Positions 48,292-57,655 are shown, counted from the stretch's first letter. The stretch is DNA of 64,000 nucleotides from Vibrio maerlii (GCF_003415655.1 NZ_QRHC01000002.1:186008-250007); one strand, 5' to 3'. Program-made: numbers and translations. The notes: generated from the sequence alone by a model not told the origin.

Positions 48292-49544
48292 TACTTATCA
48301 CCCCTATTCGTTCTTTTACTCTTACCTTGAAACTGCTTGATACTCTTCTTATTCTGAGTACGACGATTTGCCTTTTTGTCACGTGGAGCGCGTTTACTCT
48401 CGCCCGTTGAAGGTTTGTCAGTCACTGGAAAACCCTCTAGTTCATTGACCGGAAGCTCTCGCTCAGTCAATGTGCGAATCGCGTTAAGAGCATCCATCTC
48501 GGCATGACATACCAAAGATAACGCAATACCCTGCTTGCCTGCCCGAGCGGTACGACCAACACGATGAACATACGTTTCCGCATACGCTGGTAGTTCATAG
48601 TTCACCACTACTGGCAATTGTTTTATATCAATACCTCGGGCCAGCAGATCGGTCGCAATCAACACATTGATCTTGCCAGATTTGAAATCCTCTAAGGTCT
48701 GTTCACGCTCATCCTGGGATTTATTGCCATGCAGTGCTGCCGTTGCCACGCCTACTTTGGTCAGCTTTTTAGTGAGCTTATCTGCATTGTCTTTCGCTCC
48801 AATGAACACTAAAGCTTGCTTCCATTGATATTGCTCGATCAGAGCAATTAGAGCATTAGGCTTACTACCTTTGTTCACTAAATATAGAGTTTCTGCGACC
48901 TTTTGGTTCACACTGTTTTCTTGATGAGCAGTAATCTGCTGTGGATTGTTTAGCAGCAATTGAGCTTTTTCTTTTAGCTCTTGTGAGAACGTTGCAGAGA
49001 ACATCGCGGTTTGACGCGATTTAGAGGTTTGCTCAGCTATGGTTCGAACATCGTTCCAGAATCCCATATCCAACAATCGATCCGCTTCATCCAACACCAA
49101 ATGCTGAACCTTGGAAAGATTCACAACACCTTCATTAACCAAATCCAACAAACGCCCCGCCGTAGCAACCACAACCTCTGGTTGGTTCAACAGTTGTTGT
49201 TTCTGATCCTCTTTATCGATACCACCACATAAACTTAAAACGTTTAACGCCAAAGCCGATGCGACATCAGATAATGCATTCGTGACTTGCATAGCCAGCT
49301 CGCGTGTTGGTACCAACACCAAGGCTCGGAGACTCGATTCATCAGCTTGTTGAGTTTTTAACAATTGCAGGATAGGTAATCCGTAGGCCAACGTCTTACC
49401 ACTGCCTGTATTTGCCATCGCAATCACATCATCGTTCTTCAGCAGCGCAGGTATCGCTAATGTTTGGATATCCGTTGGCTTAGTAACGTTTTTAGGGAGG
49501 GCTTGAATCAACTCAGCGCGTAATGAAAGAGAACGAAAAGACAT
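48291..49544 (-). CDS. DEAD-box ATP-dependent RNA helicase
   Basis: 417 residues with the full helicase motif set: Q region (TKPTDIQTLAIP), I (ANTGSGKT), Ia (VPTRELA), TAGRLLD, II (VLDEADRLLD), III (FSATF), V (RGIDI) and VI (HRVGRTARAG), followed by a basic tail rich in Lys/Arg. Motif VI has Val and Ala where most RNA helicases have Ile and Gly. It remodels RNA, for example in ribosome assembly or cold adaptation. It is the first gene of the pair with the DUF726-type hydrolase. Confidence 0.95.
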   Translation of the reverse strand: MSFRSLSLRAELIQALPKNVTKPTDIQTLAIPALLKNDDVIAMANTGSGKTLAYGLPILQLLKTQQADESSLRALVLVPTRELAMQVTNALSDVASALALNVLSLCGGIDKEDQKQQLLNQPEVVVATAGRLLDLVNEGVVNLSKVQHLVLDEADRLLDMGFWNDVRTIAEQTSKSRQTAMFSATFSQELKEKAQLLLNNPQQITAHQENSVNQKVAETLYLVNKGSKPNALIALIEQYQWKQALVFIGAKDNADKLTKKLTKVGVATAALHGNKSQDEREQTLEDFKSGKINVLIATDLLARGIDIKQLPVVVNYELPAYAETYVHRVGRTARAGKQGIALSLVCHAEMDALNAIRTLTERELPVNELEGFPVTDKPSTGESKRAPRDKKANRRTQNKKSIKQFQGKSKRTNRGDK

Positions 49545-49570
49545 GATGGATAAACCTTACAAAGTGAACA

Positions 49571-49600
49571 AAGCCAGATCTGCTAATGCAAATCTGGCTT
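49571..49600 (-). terminator. Intrinsic terminator of the TRAP operon
   Basis: A 12-bp stem with one mismatch (AAGCCAGATTTGC / GCAGATCTGGCTT) on the minus strand followed by TTTGTTCA. It lies between dctM and the helicase start. Confidence 0.6.
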
Positions 49601-49691
49601 GAAACATAAGGTGGTATTAGAGCAGGTGTCTAACGATGGTTCAACAAAGTTTCGATCTCTAGAACAATCACTTCAGAGTATTTGTTTGGTA

Positions 49692-50996
49692 TTAGTTGAT
49701 CAATCCAAATGCCCTTGGCAGTGCCAAACTGATTTCTGGAATGAACGTAATGGCCAACAAGGTCACAATCAATACTGCACAGAACGGCAAGATGGACTTA
49801 ATCACACTCTCTATTTTTGCCCCACTAACGCTACAACCCACGAACAAAGCCGTACCAACTGGAGGCGTGGCGATGCCGATGCATAGATTGAAGATTATCA
49901 TCATGGCAAAGTGGATTGGGTGCATCCCTAATTGGGTCGCAATCGGCATAAAGATCGGTGTAAATATCAATACCGCAGGCGTTAAGTCCATAAACATGCC
50001 GACGATTAGCAAGATCACATTCATCAAAATAAAGATAATGATTGGATTATCCGAAATCGACAGCATCCATTCACTTATCATGCTTGGCAGACCAGTAAAT
50101 GCCATTGCCCAAGACATGATGGTAGAGGCGCCAATCAAGAACAACATAATGCCGGTAATTTCAGCCGTTTCGACACAAATGGTTTTCAACGTTGGAATGT
50201 TCAAATTACGATACGAAAGGGCAAGGAAAAACGCGTACAGCACCGCGATACACGCGCCTTCCGTTGCAGTAAACACACCACCAATGATGCCGCCGATAAC
50301 CACTATCACAAGACCAAGGCTAGGGATAGCACGCCAAGTCGTGGTCAGCGCTTCTTTTACCGATATCTTGCGAGTTTCCGCTCGATAACCGCGTTTCTTT
50401 GCAATGAAATAAGCCACCACCATACAACTCAATCCCATCAAAATACCGGGTACGTAACCTGCGATGAACAGGGCAGCAATCGATGTTCCCCCGCTCACCA
50501 CAGAGAAAACAATCAAAGAGTTACTAGGAGGAATCAAAAGACCTGATGGACAAGACGCAACATTCACTGCCGTTGAAAAAGAGCGATCATAGCCCTCTTT
50601 CTCAAGCTCTGGTTCCAAGGTTTTCCCTACTGCCGCCGCCGCTGCAACAGCGGAACCGGATACCGATCCAAACAGCATATTCGCAATAACGTTCACGTGG
50701 GAAAGTGAGCCAGGCATGCTACCAACTAAGAGTTTTGCAAAGTCGACTAAACGCGTCGCAATTCCCCCTCGGTTCATGATGTTTCCGGCAAGAATAAAGA
50801 AAGGTATCGCCAATAAGCTAAAACTGTCGATACCGGTGATTATCTTTTGCCCTGCCGTCATAAAAGCAACATTGGTCGGCAAAATGGTGCACATAATCAC
50901 AAGAGAAGACATCGCTATTGCGATCGCGATAGGGATACTCAGCGCGATCATCAACATAAAGAGGCATAACAGCCAAAAACCAATTGAAATATCCAT
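49692..50996 (-). CDS. dctM: TRAP transporter large permease (DctM)
   Basis: 434 residues with about 12 transmembrane helices in the DctM arrangement. It contains the invariant GLLIPPSNSLIVF (substrate channel) and GxGGGIxIPTP-like regions. It forms the ion-coupled permease with DctQ and receives solute from DctP. It begins 3 bases after dctQ, so the two are coupled. Confidence 0.93.
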   Translation of the reverse strand: MDISIGFWLLCLFMLMIALSIPIAIAIAMSSLVIMCTILPTNVAFMTAGQKIITGIDSFSLLAIPFFILAGNIMNRGGIATRLVDFAKLLVGSMPGSLSHVNVIANMLFGSVSGSAVAAAAAVGKTLEPELEKEGYDRSFSTAVNVASCPSGLLIPPSNSLIVFSVVSGGTSIAALFIAGYVPGILMGLSCMVVAYFIAKKRGYRAETRKISVKEALTTTWRAIPSLGLVIVVIGGIIGGVFTATEGACIAVLYAFFLALSYRNLNIPTLKTICVETAEITGIMLFLIGASTIMSWAMAFTGLPSMISEWMLSISDNPIIIFILMNVILLIVGMFMDLTPAVLIFTPIFMPIATQLGMHPIHFAMMIIFNLCIGIATPPVGTALFVGCSVSGAKIESVIKSILPFCAVLIVTLLAITFIPEISLALPRAFGLIN

Positions 50997-50999
50997 TGC

Positions 51000-51497
51000 C
51001 TACCCTCTCTCTGCAGTTTCTTCGATGGTGAATAGTTCAAGTGTGTTCAAAACGATGTAGATAGACATGAGTACACCCGAGATTGGCAAAATAAAGTAGA
51101 CGTATGCCATTGGGATTTGCAATGCAGGAGAGAATTGCATCATGGTACGACTAATCAGTTGCAAGCCACCTTTAATCATCGCAAGATTGATGAAAACCAA
51201 TGCCACTAAGTTAATGAACAAATAGCCATACTTACGGTATTTTTTATTGATCGAACCGATGAAAAGAGTGATGGCTAAATGGCCATTTTTTCCGAACAAA
51301 TAACTCGCTCCAAACAGACCAAACCAGATCATGGTATAGCGAGCTAACTCATCGGTAAAAGAACTTGGGTCGTTTAAAACATATCGGCTGAAAACTTGCC
51401 ACGTTACCGTAATCACAAGCGTGACGATAGCGACACCGCAGAAGCAAAGAACACCCTTGTCTATCAGGTGTTTTACGTTATGAATAGTTCTGTACAT
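51000..51497 (-). CDS. dctQ: TRAP transporter small permease (DctQ)
   Basis: 165 residues when started at 51497 (MYRTIHNVK), which has AAGGAAG; the longer frame from 51521 lacks support. Four transmembrane helices, the standard DctQ shape (WQVFSRYVLNDPSSFTDELARYTMIW). It pairs with DctM and is separated from dctP by a long hairpin. Confidence 0.92.
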   Translation of the reverse strand: MYRTIHNVKHLIDKGVLCFCGVAIVTLVITVTWQVFSRYVLNDPSSFTDELARYTMIWFGLFGASYLFGKNGHLAITLFIGSINKKYRKYGYLFINLVALVFINLAMIKGGLQLISRTMMQFSPALQIPMAYVYFILPISGVLMSIYIVLNTLELFTIEETAERG

Positions 51498-51524
51498 AAG
51501 AGCAACTTCCTTTAAGCCCAAATG

Positions 51525-51550
51525 AGCTTTCCTTCCGAGGAAGGAAAGCT
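51525..51550 (-). terminator. Hairpin between dctP and dctQ
   Basis: AGCTTTCCTTC and GAAGGAAAGCT form a perfect 11-bp stem with a CGAG loop, between dctP and dctQM. No T-run follows. Such hairpins in binding-protein operons usually protect or partly terminate the transcript so that more binding protein than permease is made. Confidence 0.6.
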
Positions 51551-51568
51551 GTTACTGCTGGTTTATCA

Positions 51569-52528
51569 TTACAGAGCTTCAATTGCTTCGATGTAGTAAT
51601 TAAGGACAGGATCTTGTTTTGCAGTAGTGATCATAGGCTTCACTTTCTCGACAAACTGCTCCTTCTCAACGTCGACAAATGTCACGCCTAGATCTTTCGC
51701 CACTTCCATATTACGGGTGTCGATTTCAGCCCAAATTTTGATCTCTTCTTCCATTGATTCCAAAGCCGCTTCTTTGACAATTTTCTTCTCGTCTTCATTC
51801 AAGCTGCCCCAAGTCGTTTCAGAGATCATGATCAAGTCAGGCGTAATCATGTGTTGGTCCATAGAGTAGAACTTCGCTACTTCTGAGTGCTTCATTTCAA
51901 CCAGACTCGAGATGTTATTCTCTGCGGCGTCAATCACGCCTTGTTGAAGCGCGGTATACACCTCCGTGAACGGTACTGGAGTCGCTCTCGCACCAAGTAG
52001 TCGAATCATTTCCATCATGGTTGGAGACTCTGGGACTCGAACTTTCAGACCCGCTAGGTCTTCTGGGGTTTTGATTGGTTTAGAGCTGTAAAAACTGCGT
52101 GAGCCAGAGTCATAGAATGTCAAACCAACGAAGCCTTTACCTTGACTTGATTGCAGCATTTTTTCCGCTGCGTCACTGCGGATAAACTCATGCATATGGT
52201 CTGCACTGCGGAATAGGAATGGAATTGAAATCGCTTTGTAGGTTGGTTCAAAAGATTCAGCAAGCGAGCCATTGATCTTCGCCATATCAATAGCACCAGT
52301 AACCACTTGCTCAGCCTGATCACGCTCAGAACCTAGCATACCATTCGGGAAAATCTTAACGCTCATCTCGCCGTTGGATTTTTCCTTAACCTTTTCAGCA
52401 AATATCGTCATACCAGCGTGAGCGGCACTTTCAACATTCATCGCATGGCCAAGAGTGAGTGTTCTTGCATTTGCACCAAAAGCAAGTAGTACAGAGGCAG
52501 CAGTAAGGGTAAGTAGAGTCTTCTTCAT
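51569..52528 (-). CDS. dctP: TRAP transporter solute-binding protein (DctP)
   Basis: 319 residues from the start at 52528 (MKKTLLTLTAASVLLAFGANA), a clear signal peptide preceded by GGAGAAG. The body is a TRAP solute-binding fold: TLGHAMNVESAAHAG, ADHMHEFI, the carboxylate-binding arginine in LKVRVPESP and AAENNISSLVEM. The ligand is presumably an organic acid. It is the first gene of the dctPQM operon, whose 535-base upstream gap contains no ORF I could support. Confidence 0.93.
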   Translation of the reverse strand: MKKTLLTLTAASVLLAFGANARTLTLGHAMNVESAAHAGMTIFAEKVKEKSNGEMSVKIFPNGMLGSERDQAEQVVTGAIDMAKINGSLAESFEPTYKAISIPFLFRSADHMHEFIRSDAAEKMLQSSQGKGFVGLTFYDSGSRSFYSSKPIKTPEDLAGLKVRVPESPTMMEMIRLLGARATPVPFTEVYTALQQGVIDAAENNISSLVEMKHSEVAKFYSMDQHMITPDLIMISETTWGSLNEDEKKIVKEAALESMEEEIKIWAEIDTRNMEVAKDLGVTFVDVEKEQFVEKVKPMITTAKQDPVLNYYIEAIEAL

Positions 52529-52987
52529 GTTCTTCTCCAGAATCATTGTTATCGAGGGTTGTGATACTTTTAATTACCAGAGCTCGTGTCGAAGACGTTC
52601 AGATCAAATGAGTTTTCAACCAGCCCTGGTTTCCGTGTACTCATTCTCTTCAGTTATTCTTATCACCAGTAACTAGTAATACAATATCTCAAATATCCTC
52701 TTGTGCTGTACGGCACAAAAACTCGTTGTATAGAGCTGTTAAATGTGACGTGTCGCATATTGGAGCAAATTGAGAACGTCACCCAATGGTCACAAACCAG
52801 TCAAAATAATGATAAAAATAGCCATAATGGAGAAAAAACGCGCTAGAAAAATAATTTCAATGTCTAAGTGTTAAGAATTATAAATCAAAAAGTGCAAGTA
52901 TCATCAGGAGTTCGTTGCCTATACCCCTTGAGGAAAAAGGATTACTTGTATGATTTAAATGGCGACATTCACTGCGATTGAAATATT

Positions 52988-53016
52988 AAAAAGCCACAGT
53001 GCATAACACTGTGGCT
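52988..53016 (-). terminator. Intrinsic terminator of ahpC copy 3
   Basis: AGCCACAGTG and CACTGTGGCT form a 10-bp stem followed on the minus strand by T5. Confidence 0.85.
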
Positions 53017-53063
53017 CTCAAAAATTGTAGCAAGATTCTATCTAGTGAATCGCTAACTCTCGT

Positions 53064-53621
53064 TTAGATTTTACCAACTAGGTCTAAAGAAGGTGCTAGT
53101 GTTTCTTCGCCTTCTTTCCATTTAGCTGGGCAAACTTCACCTGGGTTAGCCGCTACGTATTGAGCTGCTTTCACTTTACGCATTAGATCTTCAGCATCAC
53201 GGCCGATGCCTTCTGCTGTGATTTCCATCGCTTGAATCACGCCTTCTGGGTCCACTAGGAATGTAGCACGGTCTGCAAGGCCTTGGCCTTCACGCATTAC
53301 ACCAAAGTTGTTTGTGATTGTGCCCGTTTGGTCACCTACCATGTAGTAGTTGATTTTACCGATTGTGTCCGAGCTGTCGTGCCATGCTTTGTGAGTGAAA
53401 TGCGTATCCGTTGATACTGAGTACACCTCTACGCCACGGCTTTGAAGCTCTTCGTAATGGTCTGCAAGGTCACCAAGTTCAGTTGGACAAACGAAAGTAA
53501 AATCTGCTGGGTAAAAGAAGAAGACTGCCCACTTACCTTTCACGTCTTGCTCTGTGATTTCTACAAAGTCGCCGTTTTTAAATGCTGTTGCGTTGAATGG
53601 TTTGATTTCTGTGTTGATCAT
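53064..53621 (-). CDS. ahpC: Alkyl hydroperoxide reductase AhpC (copy 3)
   Basis: 185 residues, Cys45 and Cys164 as in the other copies. It differs from copy 1 at three positions (Asn10, Glu57 and Ser61 in place of Ser, Ala and Glu). It lies 19 kb from copy 2 between the TRAP operon and a small membrane ORF, with its own OxyR operator (53730-53766), leader hairpin and terminator. The wider separation suggests it moved or was duplicated separately from the 28-34 kb pair. Confidence 0.97.
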   Translation of the reverse strand: MINTEIKPFNATAFKNGDFVEITEQDVKGKWAVFFFYPADFTFVCPTELGDLADHYEELQSRGVEVYSVSTDTHFTHKAWHDSSDTIGKINYYMVGDQTGTITNNFGVMREGQGLADRATFLVDPEGVIQAMEITAEGIGRDAEDLMRKVKAAQYVAANPGEVCPAKWKEGEETLAPSLDLVGKI

Positions 53622-53676
53622 GATTTTACTCTCTCAATATTGTGTGCCCATCACTCTGATAAGCACTTAGTTCGAT

Positions 53677-53690
53677 GCGCTATCCCGCGC
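53677..53690 (-). ncRNA. GGA-loop leader hairpin of ahpC copy 3
   Basis: On the minus strand GCGC-GGGATA-GCGC, about 56-69 bases before the ATG. Stem identical to the ahpF and ahpC copy 2 versions, loop variable outside GGA. Confidence 0.45.
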
Positions 53691-53729
53691 TGTTGAGGTA
53701 ATAATGCGTGATCAAGTTTGATAGTTGAA

Positions 53730-53766
53730 ATCGTACATTCCTATCACTTTAGTAGGCAAAATCTAT
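53730..53766. promoter_or_regulatory. OxyR operator of ahpC copy 3
   Basis: ATCG-N7-CTAT-N7-GTAG-N7-CTAT, spacers all 7. Its outer end abuts the T-run of the terminator of the upstream small ORF. Confidence 0.85.
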
Positions 53767-53799
53767 CAAAAAAAGTGCCCCCTGAATTAGGAGGCACTT
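53766..53799 (-). terminator. Intrinsic terminator of the 47-residue ORF
   Basis: AAGTGCC and GGCACTT with an inner CCT/AGG extension form a hairpin, followed on the minus strand by a T7 run. It sits 92 bases after the small ORF stop. Confidence 0.75.
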
Positions 53800-53891
53800 A
53801 ACGGTATGGAAAGATGTAGGATAAAGGTAAATTTAAATACAACTATAAGAAGGTTAAAAAAAGTTCTAGTTATAATTAATTTATTTGCTGA

Positions 53892-54035
53892 TTAATTATC
53901 ATTACTTATATCAGCTAGTAGCATGGGTTCGGCAACTGTCATACCTGTGTAGACAGTAATCATAGCTAGCAGTGCAAACATGGTGTATTTAGCAGCAATG
54001 ATAGACAATCCTATAATATTGATCACGTTATTCAT
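53892..54035 (-). CDS. Small membrane protein, 47 residues
   Basis: Single hydrophobic segment (residues ~5-33) with a polar acidic tail ending ADISNDN. An AAGGGTG ribosome-binding site is correctly placed, an intrinsic terminator follows and an FNR-like site lies about 130 bases upstream. These make a real single-gene unit likely. The family is unknown. Confidence 0.65.
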   Translation of the reverse strand: MNNVINIIGLSIIAAKYTMFALLAMITVYTGMTVAEPMLLADISNDN

Positions 54036-54163
54036 AATTTAGCACCCTTTTAGTTATTTCTTTAGTACGCCACTATATTAACACGTCGAGGTTATTTTCT
54101 TATATAAACAAAGGATCGTACCGATCATATAAAAACAATTAATTAGTACAATAGAGACTTCAC

Positions 54164-54177
54164 TTGATTTACATCAT
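54164..54177. promoter_or_regulatory. FNR-like box upstream of the 47-residue ORF
   Basis: TTGAT-TTAC-ATCAT matches the FNR consensus at 9 of 10 defined positions, about 130 bases before the ATG, in a 480-base AT-rich gap with no supported ORF. Confidence 0.45.
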
Positions 54178-54444
54178 CAGTGCATCATTTTTATCATGCT
54201 TAACCTCTCAAAAATATCTAACAAAAGTCATTAAATACAGCATCATATGGTTAGCTACAATATAGTAATAACAATAGATACATTTCTTGAATATCTAATA
54301 AAAATGGAATTAATTAAGTTACAAAGATAATATTAACGATGATATAATCACTAGTTCACCTTCAATAAAGATCACAGAAATATTTTGCTTTGATATTTCA
54401 GTTCGATATTTCGTTATAAACTTTCAACACGGTTCAACAAATAT

Positions 54445-54475
54445 CAACACCGAAAGTAATAATCTTTCGGTGTTG
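54445..54475 (-). terminator. Long hairpin after the 71-residue ORF
   Basis: CAACACCGAAAG and CTTTCGGTGTTG form a perfect 12-bp stem with a 7-base loop. On the minus strand it is followed only by ATATTTG, a weak T-run. Confidence 0.6.
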
Positions 54476-54517
54476 AATATTATGTTCAGCTATGAAATTA
54501 AGATTAAGATGGAAAAA

Positions 54518-54733
54518 CTAAGTAGAATATTGCGTTGTGGTGAACTCTACACCGTTGTATTGTTTAGATAATTTGGTTTTGGCTTTCTTGCGTTTGCGCC
54601 GTTTTACAGGGTGAGGTTGAGGAGTGCTATCTTCAATAGCCTTGGCGTGCTCTTTGGCTGAGCGTAAGAATTTTTCAGACTTCATAGCCTGTTTTCGGAG
54701 AGCATTGATTCGCTCTAGACGGTCTTTCAGCAT
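54518..54733 (-). CDS. Small basic hypothetical protein, 71 residues
   Basis: Very basic C-terminal half (KRRKRKKAKTKLSKQ), suggesting nucleic-acid or ribosome contact, preceded by a helical N-terminus. The ribosome-binding site GGGAGGTGAT is almost a perfect complement of the 16S 3' end, so it should be strongly translated. Family not recognised. Confidence 0.65.
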   Translation of the reverse strand: MLKDRLERINALRKQAMKSEKFLRSAKEHAKAIEDSTPQPHPVKRRKRKKAKTKLSKQYNGVEFTTTQYST

Positions 54734-54905
54734 AAATCACCTCCCGGTTCCCAATGCTAATTGACACTTTAATTATAGCACTTTCATTGGGTTAAGGAGT
54801 GATCTCGACTCACAATCAAATATCAAGAATGCTCGCTGATAAAAAATCACTAAAAAGCGCCTAACAATAAGGCGCTGTAATTATCATTCAAATCGAGTTG
54901 GTCGC

Positions 54906-55865
54906 TTAGTTCATTGGAACAACTTTATAGTCATAAATCGTCACAGAGCCGTGCTCGTCAATAGATACCTGCCACGTCTCGTTTACATTAAGCTCGATAG
55001 ACTCGCCTTTCATCATAGAGTCTTCATAAGTGTCTGCTTTTAAAAGAATACGTAGCTCAAGTTGGTAGCCCTTATCTGAAGATTTCAGCTCAAACTGCTC
55101 TACATCGTGAATGCAGTTGGGTTTGAACGTTGATCGTGCTACTGCATACCAGTCTTTGAATCCTGCATGACCTTTAAACTCCCCTTCTGGCATTGTCATC
55201 ACAACGTCTTCAGAGAGCGACTCTAGGAAGAAAGCATCGCTCTCTGGCAGTACATCAAACTGTGCGAACCACAGAGAAACGAACTTTCGCAGGCGACTTT
55301 CGTCTGATTCGGTCACCTTATGGATCTCTTTTATCAAACGTACAGAGTGATCTTTAGCACGCGCTTGTACATCTTCTAGCTCATTGTATACATTCGGAAT
55401 GTACACCATACGATGCGTGTACACGGGTTTGTGGTAATTCATTCCCGCTAGGTAAGCAGTCTGCTGAAGTGGGAAAACAAACTGTTCGATCGTAAAGTGG
55501 TTGTAACCTAATGGGTCATAAGACTCTTCTGGACCACCAACCGTGAACGAAAGGAAGAAGTCTTTGCCCTTTAGCTTGTCACCTTCTGGGCCGTAGGCGA
55601 AATTAAAGCTCATTACGTCATCAATCCACTTTTTCATCAAAGCTGGAACTGAATACCAGTAAAATGGGAACTGAAGCACGATAACGTCTGCATCGATAAG
55701 TGCAGCTTGCTCAGCTTCAACATCAATATTGTAGTCTGGGTACAGTGTGTCTAAACGACGAACAGACACATTCTCTAACTGCGACTGCAATGTATCGATG
55801 ATTACAGTGTTAGTGAATGACTCTTCTAAGTTTGGGTGACCAGAAATAACAACAGTCTTGCTCAT
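54906..55865 (-). CDS. Flavodoxin-fold quinone reductase fused to a SnoaL-like domain
   Basis: 319 residues from the start at 55865 (MSKTVVISGHPNLEESF); the longer frame to 55904 is not needed. Residues ~1-190 form a flavodoxin-like NAD(P)H quinone-reductase domain (SGHPNLEES, LQFPFYWYSVPALMKKWID, TVGGPEESY) of the KefF/MdaB group. Residues ~195-319 look like a SnoaL/NTF2-like fold (LFAQFDVLPESDAFFLESLSEDVVM). I do not know this fusion as a standard family. It is divergent from a LysR gene that probably controls it. Confidence 0.85.
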   Translation of the reverse strand: MSKTVVISGHPNLEESFTNTVIIDTLQSQLENVSVRRLDTLYPDYNIDVEAEQAALIDADVIVLQFPFYWYSVPALMKKWIDDVMSFNFAYGPEGDKLKGKDFFLSFTVGGPEESYDPLGYNHFTIEQFVFPLQQTAYLAGMNYHKPVYTHRMVYIPNVYNELEDVQARAKDHSVRLIKEIHKVTESDESRLRKFVSLWFAQFDVLPESDAFFLESLSEDVVMTMPEGEFKGHAGFKDWYAVARSTFKPNCIHDVEQFELKSSDKGYQLELRILLKADTYEDSMMKGESIELNVNETWQVSIDEHGSVTIYDYKVVPMN

Positions 55866-56013
55866 AATAAAATCTCTACATTGCGTCTGAGTTGATGAGC
55901 ACATAATAAGCGCGAGTAGATTTAAGTTTTAGAGGCTAAATATCTAAATAACTATTAGGAAAAAGCTAACAATAGACTACAATCACTCAAGATCAGAACG
56001 ACGAGCGAAGAAG

Positions 56014-56919
56014 ATGAAAGGCGCGACCTACAACCAATTGACCATGTTCCATGCGATTGTTCGTGAAGGCTCTATCTCCGGTGCGGCACGACACCTAGAA
56101 GTCGCCCCACCTTCTGTTAGCCAGGCGTTGAAAACACTCGAAACCCAACTTGGCCTACCTTTATTTACACGCACAACAAGGCGAGTGGAACTCACCGAAG
56201 CAGGCCAACTTCTATTTGATAAGACCGTAGATGCTATCAGTGACCTAACTTCCGCCGTCGAAAGCGTTGCGGATCTCAGTCGAACCCCTTCAGGACGCGT
56301 TTCAATCACGGTTCCACGTTTTGTCTATCAATACTTAATAAGCCCGATCTACGCAGAATTTTGTACCCTCTACCCTGAAATCCAGTTAGAGATATCGATC
56401 TCTGATGGTACGGTCGATATTCTACGCGATGGGCTCGATCTTGGTATTCGCTTTGGTGACAAGGTCGAAGAAGGGATGATAGCAAAACGTCTCACTCCCG
56501 AGCTTAAGGAAGCGCTGTTTGCATCCCCTGCTTATATTGAGAAGTTTGGAAACCCAACAGAGATAAGTCAGTTGAGCCAACATAAATTGATTCAATACCG
56601 TTTTGTTACCTCTAACCAGATCGCCCAATTGCCCATGGTGGATAACGGACATATCGTCAATACAGACATCCCAACAGCAATGGTCGTAAATGATACCGAC
56701 ATCATGATCGATGCTGCGAAAAAAGGGTTAGGCATAGGTCGCTTGGTAACACCTATGGTTCAAGCCGAACTCGATTCAGGAAAGTTAGTGCCCATTCTAG
56801 AGAAACACTGGCACTCCGTTGCAGGCCTTTATCTGTACTTCCATAAAAATTCACAGAAGGCACGCCGAGTTAGGGTGCTGATCGACTTCCTTTACGAGAA
56901 GGTTCTCGAACAACGCTAA
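56014..56919 (+). CDS. LysR-family regulator divergent from the quinone-reductase fusion
   Basis: 301 residues; DNA-binding domain at residues ~10-65 (FHAIVREGSISGAARHLEVAPPSVSQALKTL), substrate-binding domain following with SISDGTVDILRDGLDLGIRFGDKVEEGM. The divergent arrangement with the flavodoxin/SnoaL fusion, 148 bases apart, is the classic LysR layout for control of one enzyme. Confidence 0.94.
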   Translation: MKGATYNQLTMFHAIVREGSISGAARHLEVAPPSVSQALKTLETQLGLPLFTRTTRRVELTEAGQLLFDKTVDAISDLTSAVESVADLSRTPSGRVSITVPRFVYQYLISPIYAEFCTLYPEIQLEISISDGTVDILRDGLDLGIRFGDKVEEGMIAKRLTPELKEALFASPAYIEKFGNPTEISQLSQHKLIQYRFVTSNQIAQLPMVDNGHIVNTDIPTAMVVNDTDIMIDAAKKGLGIGRLVTPMVQAELDSGKLVPILEKHWHSVAGLYLYFHKNSQKARRVRVLIDFLYEKVLEQR

Positions 56920-57040
56920 TGTAGTTGCTTATGGTTTTTGGCTTAGCAGGTTACTAAAAGTTAACTACTTGTAAGCCGGTAACTAAGGGTCTACATTGAA
57001 TCTTGCATTTCAAACAGAGACTTAAGATTTAGGAGTTATG

Positions 57041-57580
57041 ATGGGTACTTCAATCAAGCTAAAAGCAGGCGATAAATTTCCTCACCTAACTGCAACAAAA
57101 TTGGACGGCTCAAGTGTCACTCTTGGTGAGCCACAAGGAGAAGCGACTTGGCAAGCGGTGTTCGTATATCGCGGTAAGCACTGTCCACTCTGTACGCGTT
57201 ACCTGAACGAGCTAGAAACCTATAAACAAGCTTTTGCTGATGCAGGGGTCGATATCCTAGCGGTGTCGGGTGATTCGAAAGCACAACTTGAGGCACACCT
57301 AGAGCAATTGGAAATAAGCTTCCCTATTGCTTACGGTCTTACTGAAGAGCAAATGAAAACGCTGGGTGTTTACATTTCATTACCACGTTCAGAAAAAGAG
57401 ACGGACCACAACTTTGCAGAGCCGGGGCTGTTTGTTGTCAACGAAGAGGGCAACCTTCACGTAGTAGACCTATCAAACAACCCATTTGTACGCCCTGAGC
57501 TTGGGGCTCTAACTCGTGGCTTGGCATGGATCCGCGATCCAAACAACCACTACCCTATCCGCGGTACTTTAGACTACTAA
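57041..57580 (+). CDS. Peroxiredoxin-like protein (AhpC/TSA family)
   Basis: 179 residues from the second ATG of the ATGATG pair, which has better spacing to AGGAG. Thioredoxin fold with the peroxiredoxin-like motif YRGKHCPLCTRYL (CPxC-type), TYGLTEEQ and PGLFVV. It likely reduces peroxides in the cytosol but its motif is of the Prx-like, not classical 2-Cys, group. It is plus-strand and not part of the OxyR operator set; I see no operator-like sequence in its 100-base upstream region. Confidence 0.88.
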   Translation: MGTSIKLKAGDKFPHLTATKLDGSSVTLGEPQGEATWQAVFVYRGKHCPLCTRYLNELETYKQAFADAGVDILAVSGDSKAQLEAHLEQLEISFPIAYGLTEEQMKTLGVYISLPRSEKETDHNFAEPGLFVVNEEGNLHVVDLSNNPFVRPELGALTRGLAWIRDPNNHYPIRGTLDY

Positions 57581-57605
57581 ATATCTCAGATGACAAACAT
57601 AAAAT

Positions 57606-57629
57606 AGCGATGGCTTTCTTGCCATCGCT
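57606..57629. terminator. Terminator between peroxiredoxin and aldo/keto reductase genes
   Basis: AGCGATGGC and GCCATCGCT form a 9-bp stem with loop TTTCTT; T-runs are weak on both strands. Confidence 0.6.
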
Positions 57630-57655
57630 ACTTGCTCATTTTTGTTCCTCAGCGA

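Noticed and set aside
49696..50388. 230-codon plus-strand ORF
   Set aside because: Antisense to dctM; the hydrophobic composition mirrors the transporter gene on the other strand.
52743..52760. CRP-like sequence TGTGACGTGTCGCATA upstream of dctP
   Set aside because: Only one half-site (TGTGA) matches the CRP consensus; the other half is wrong at several bases.
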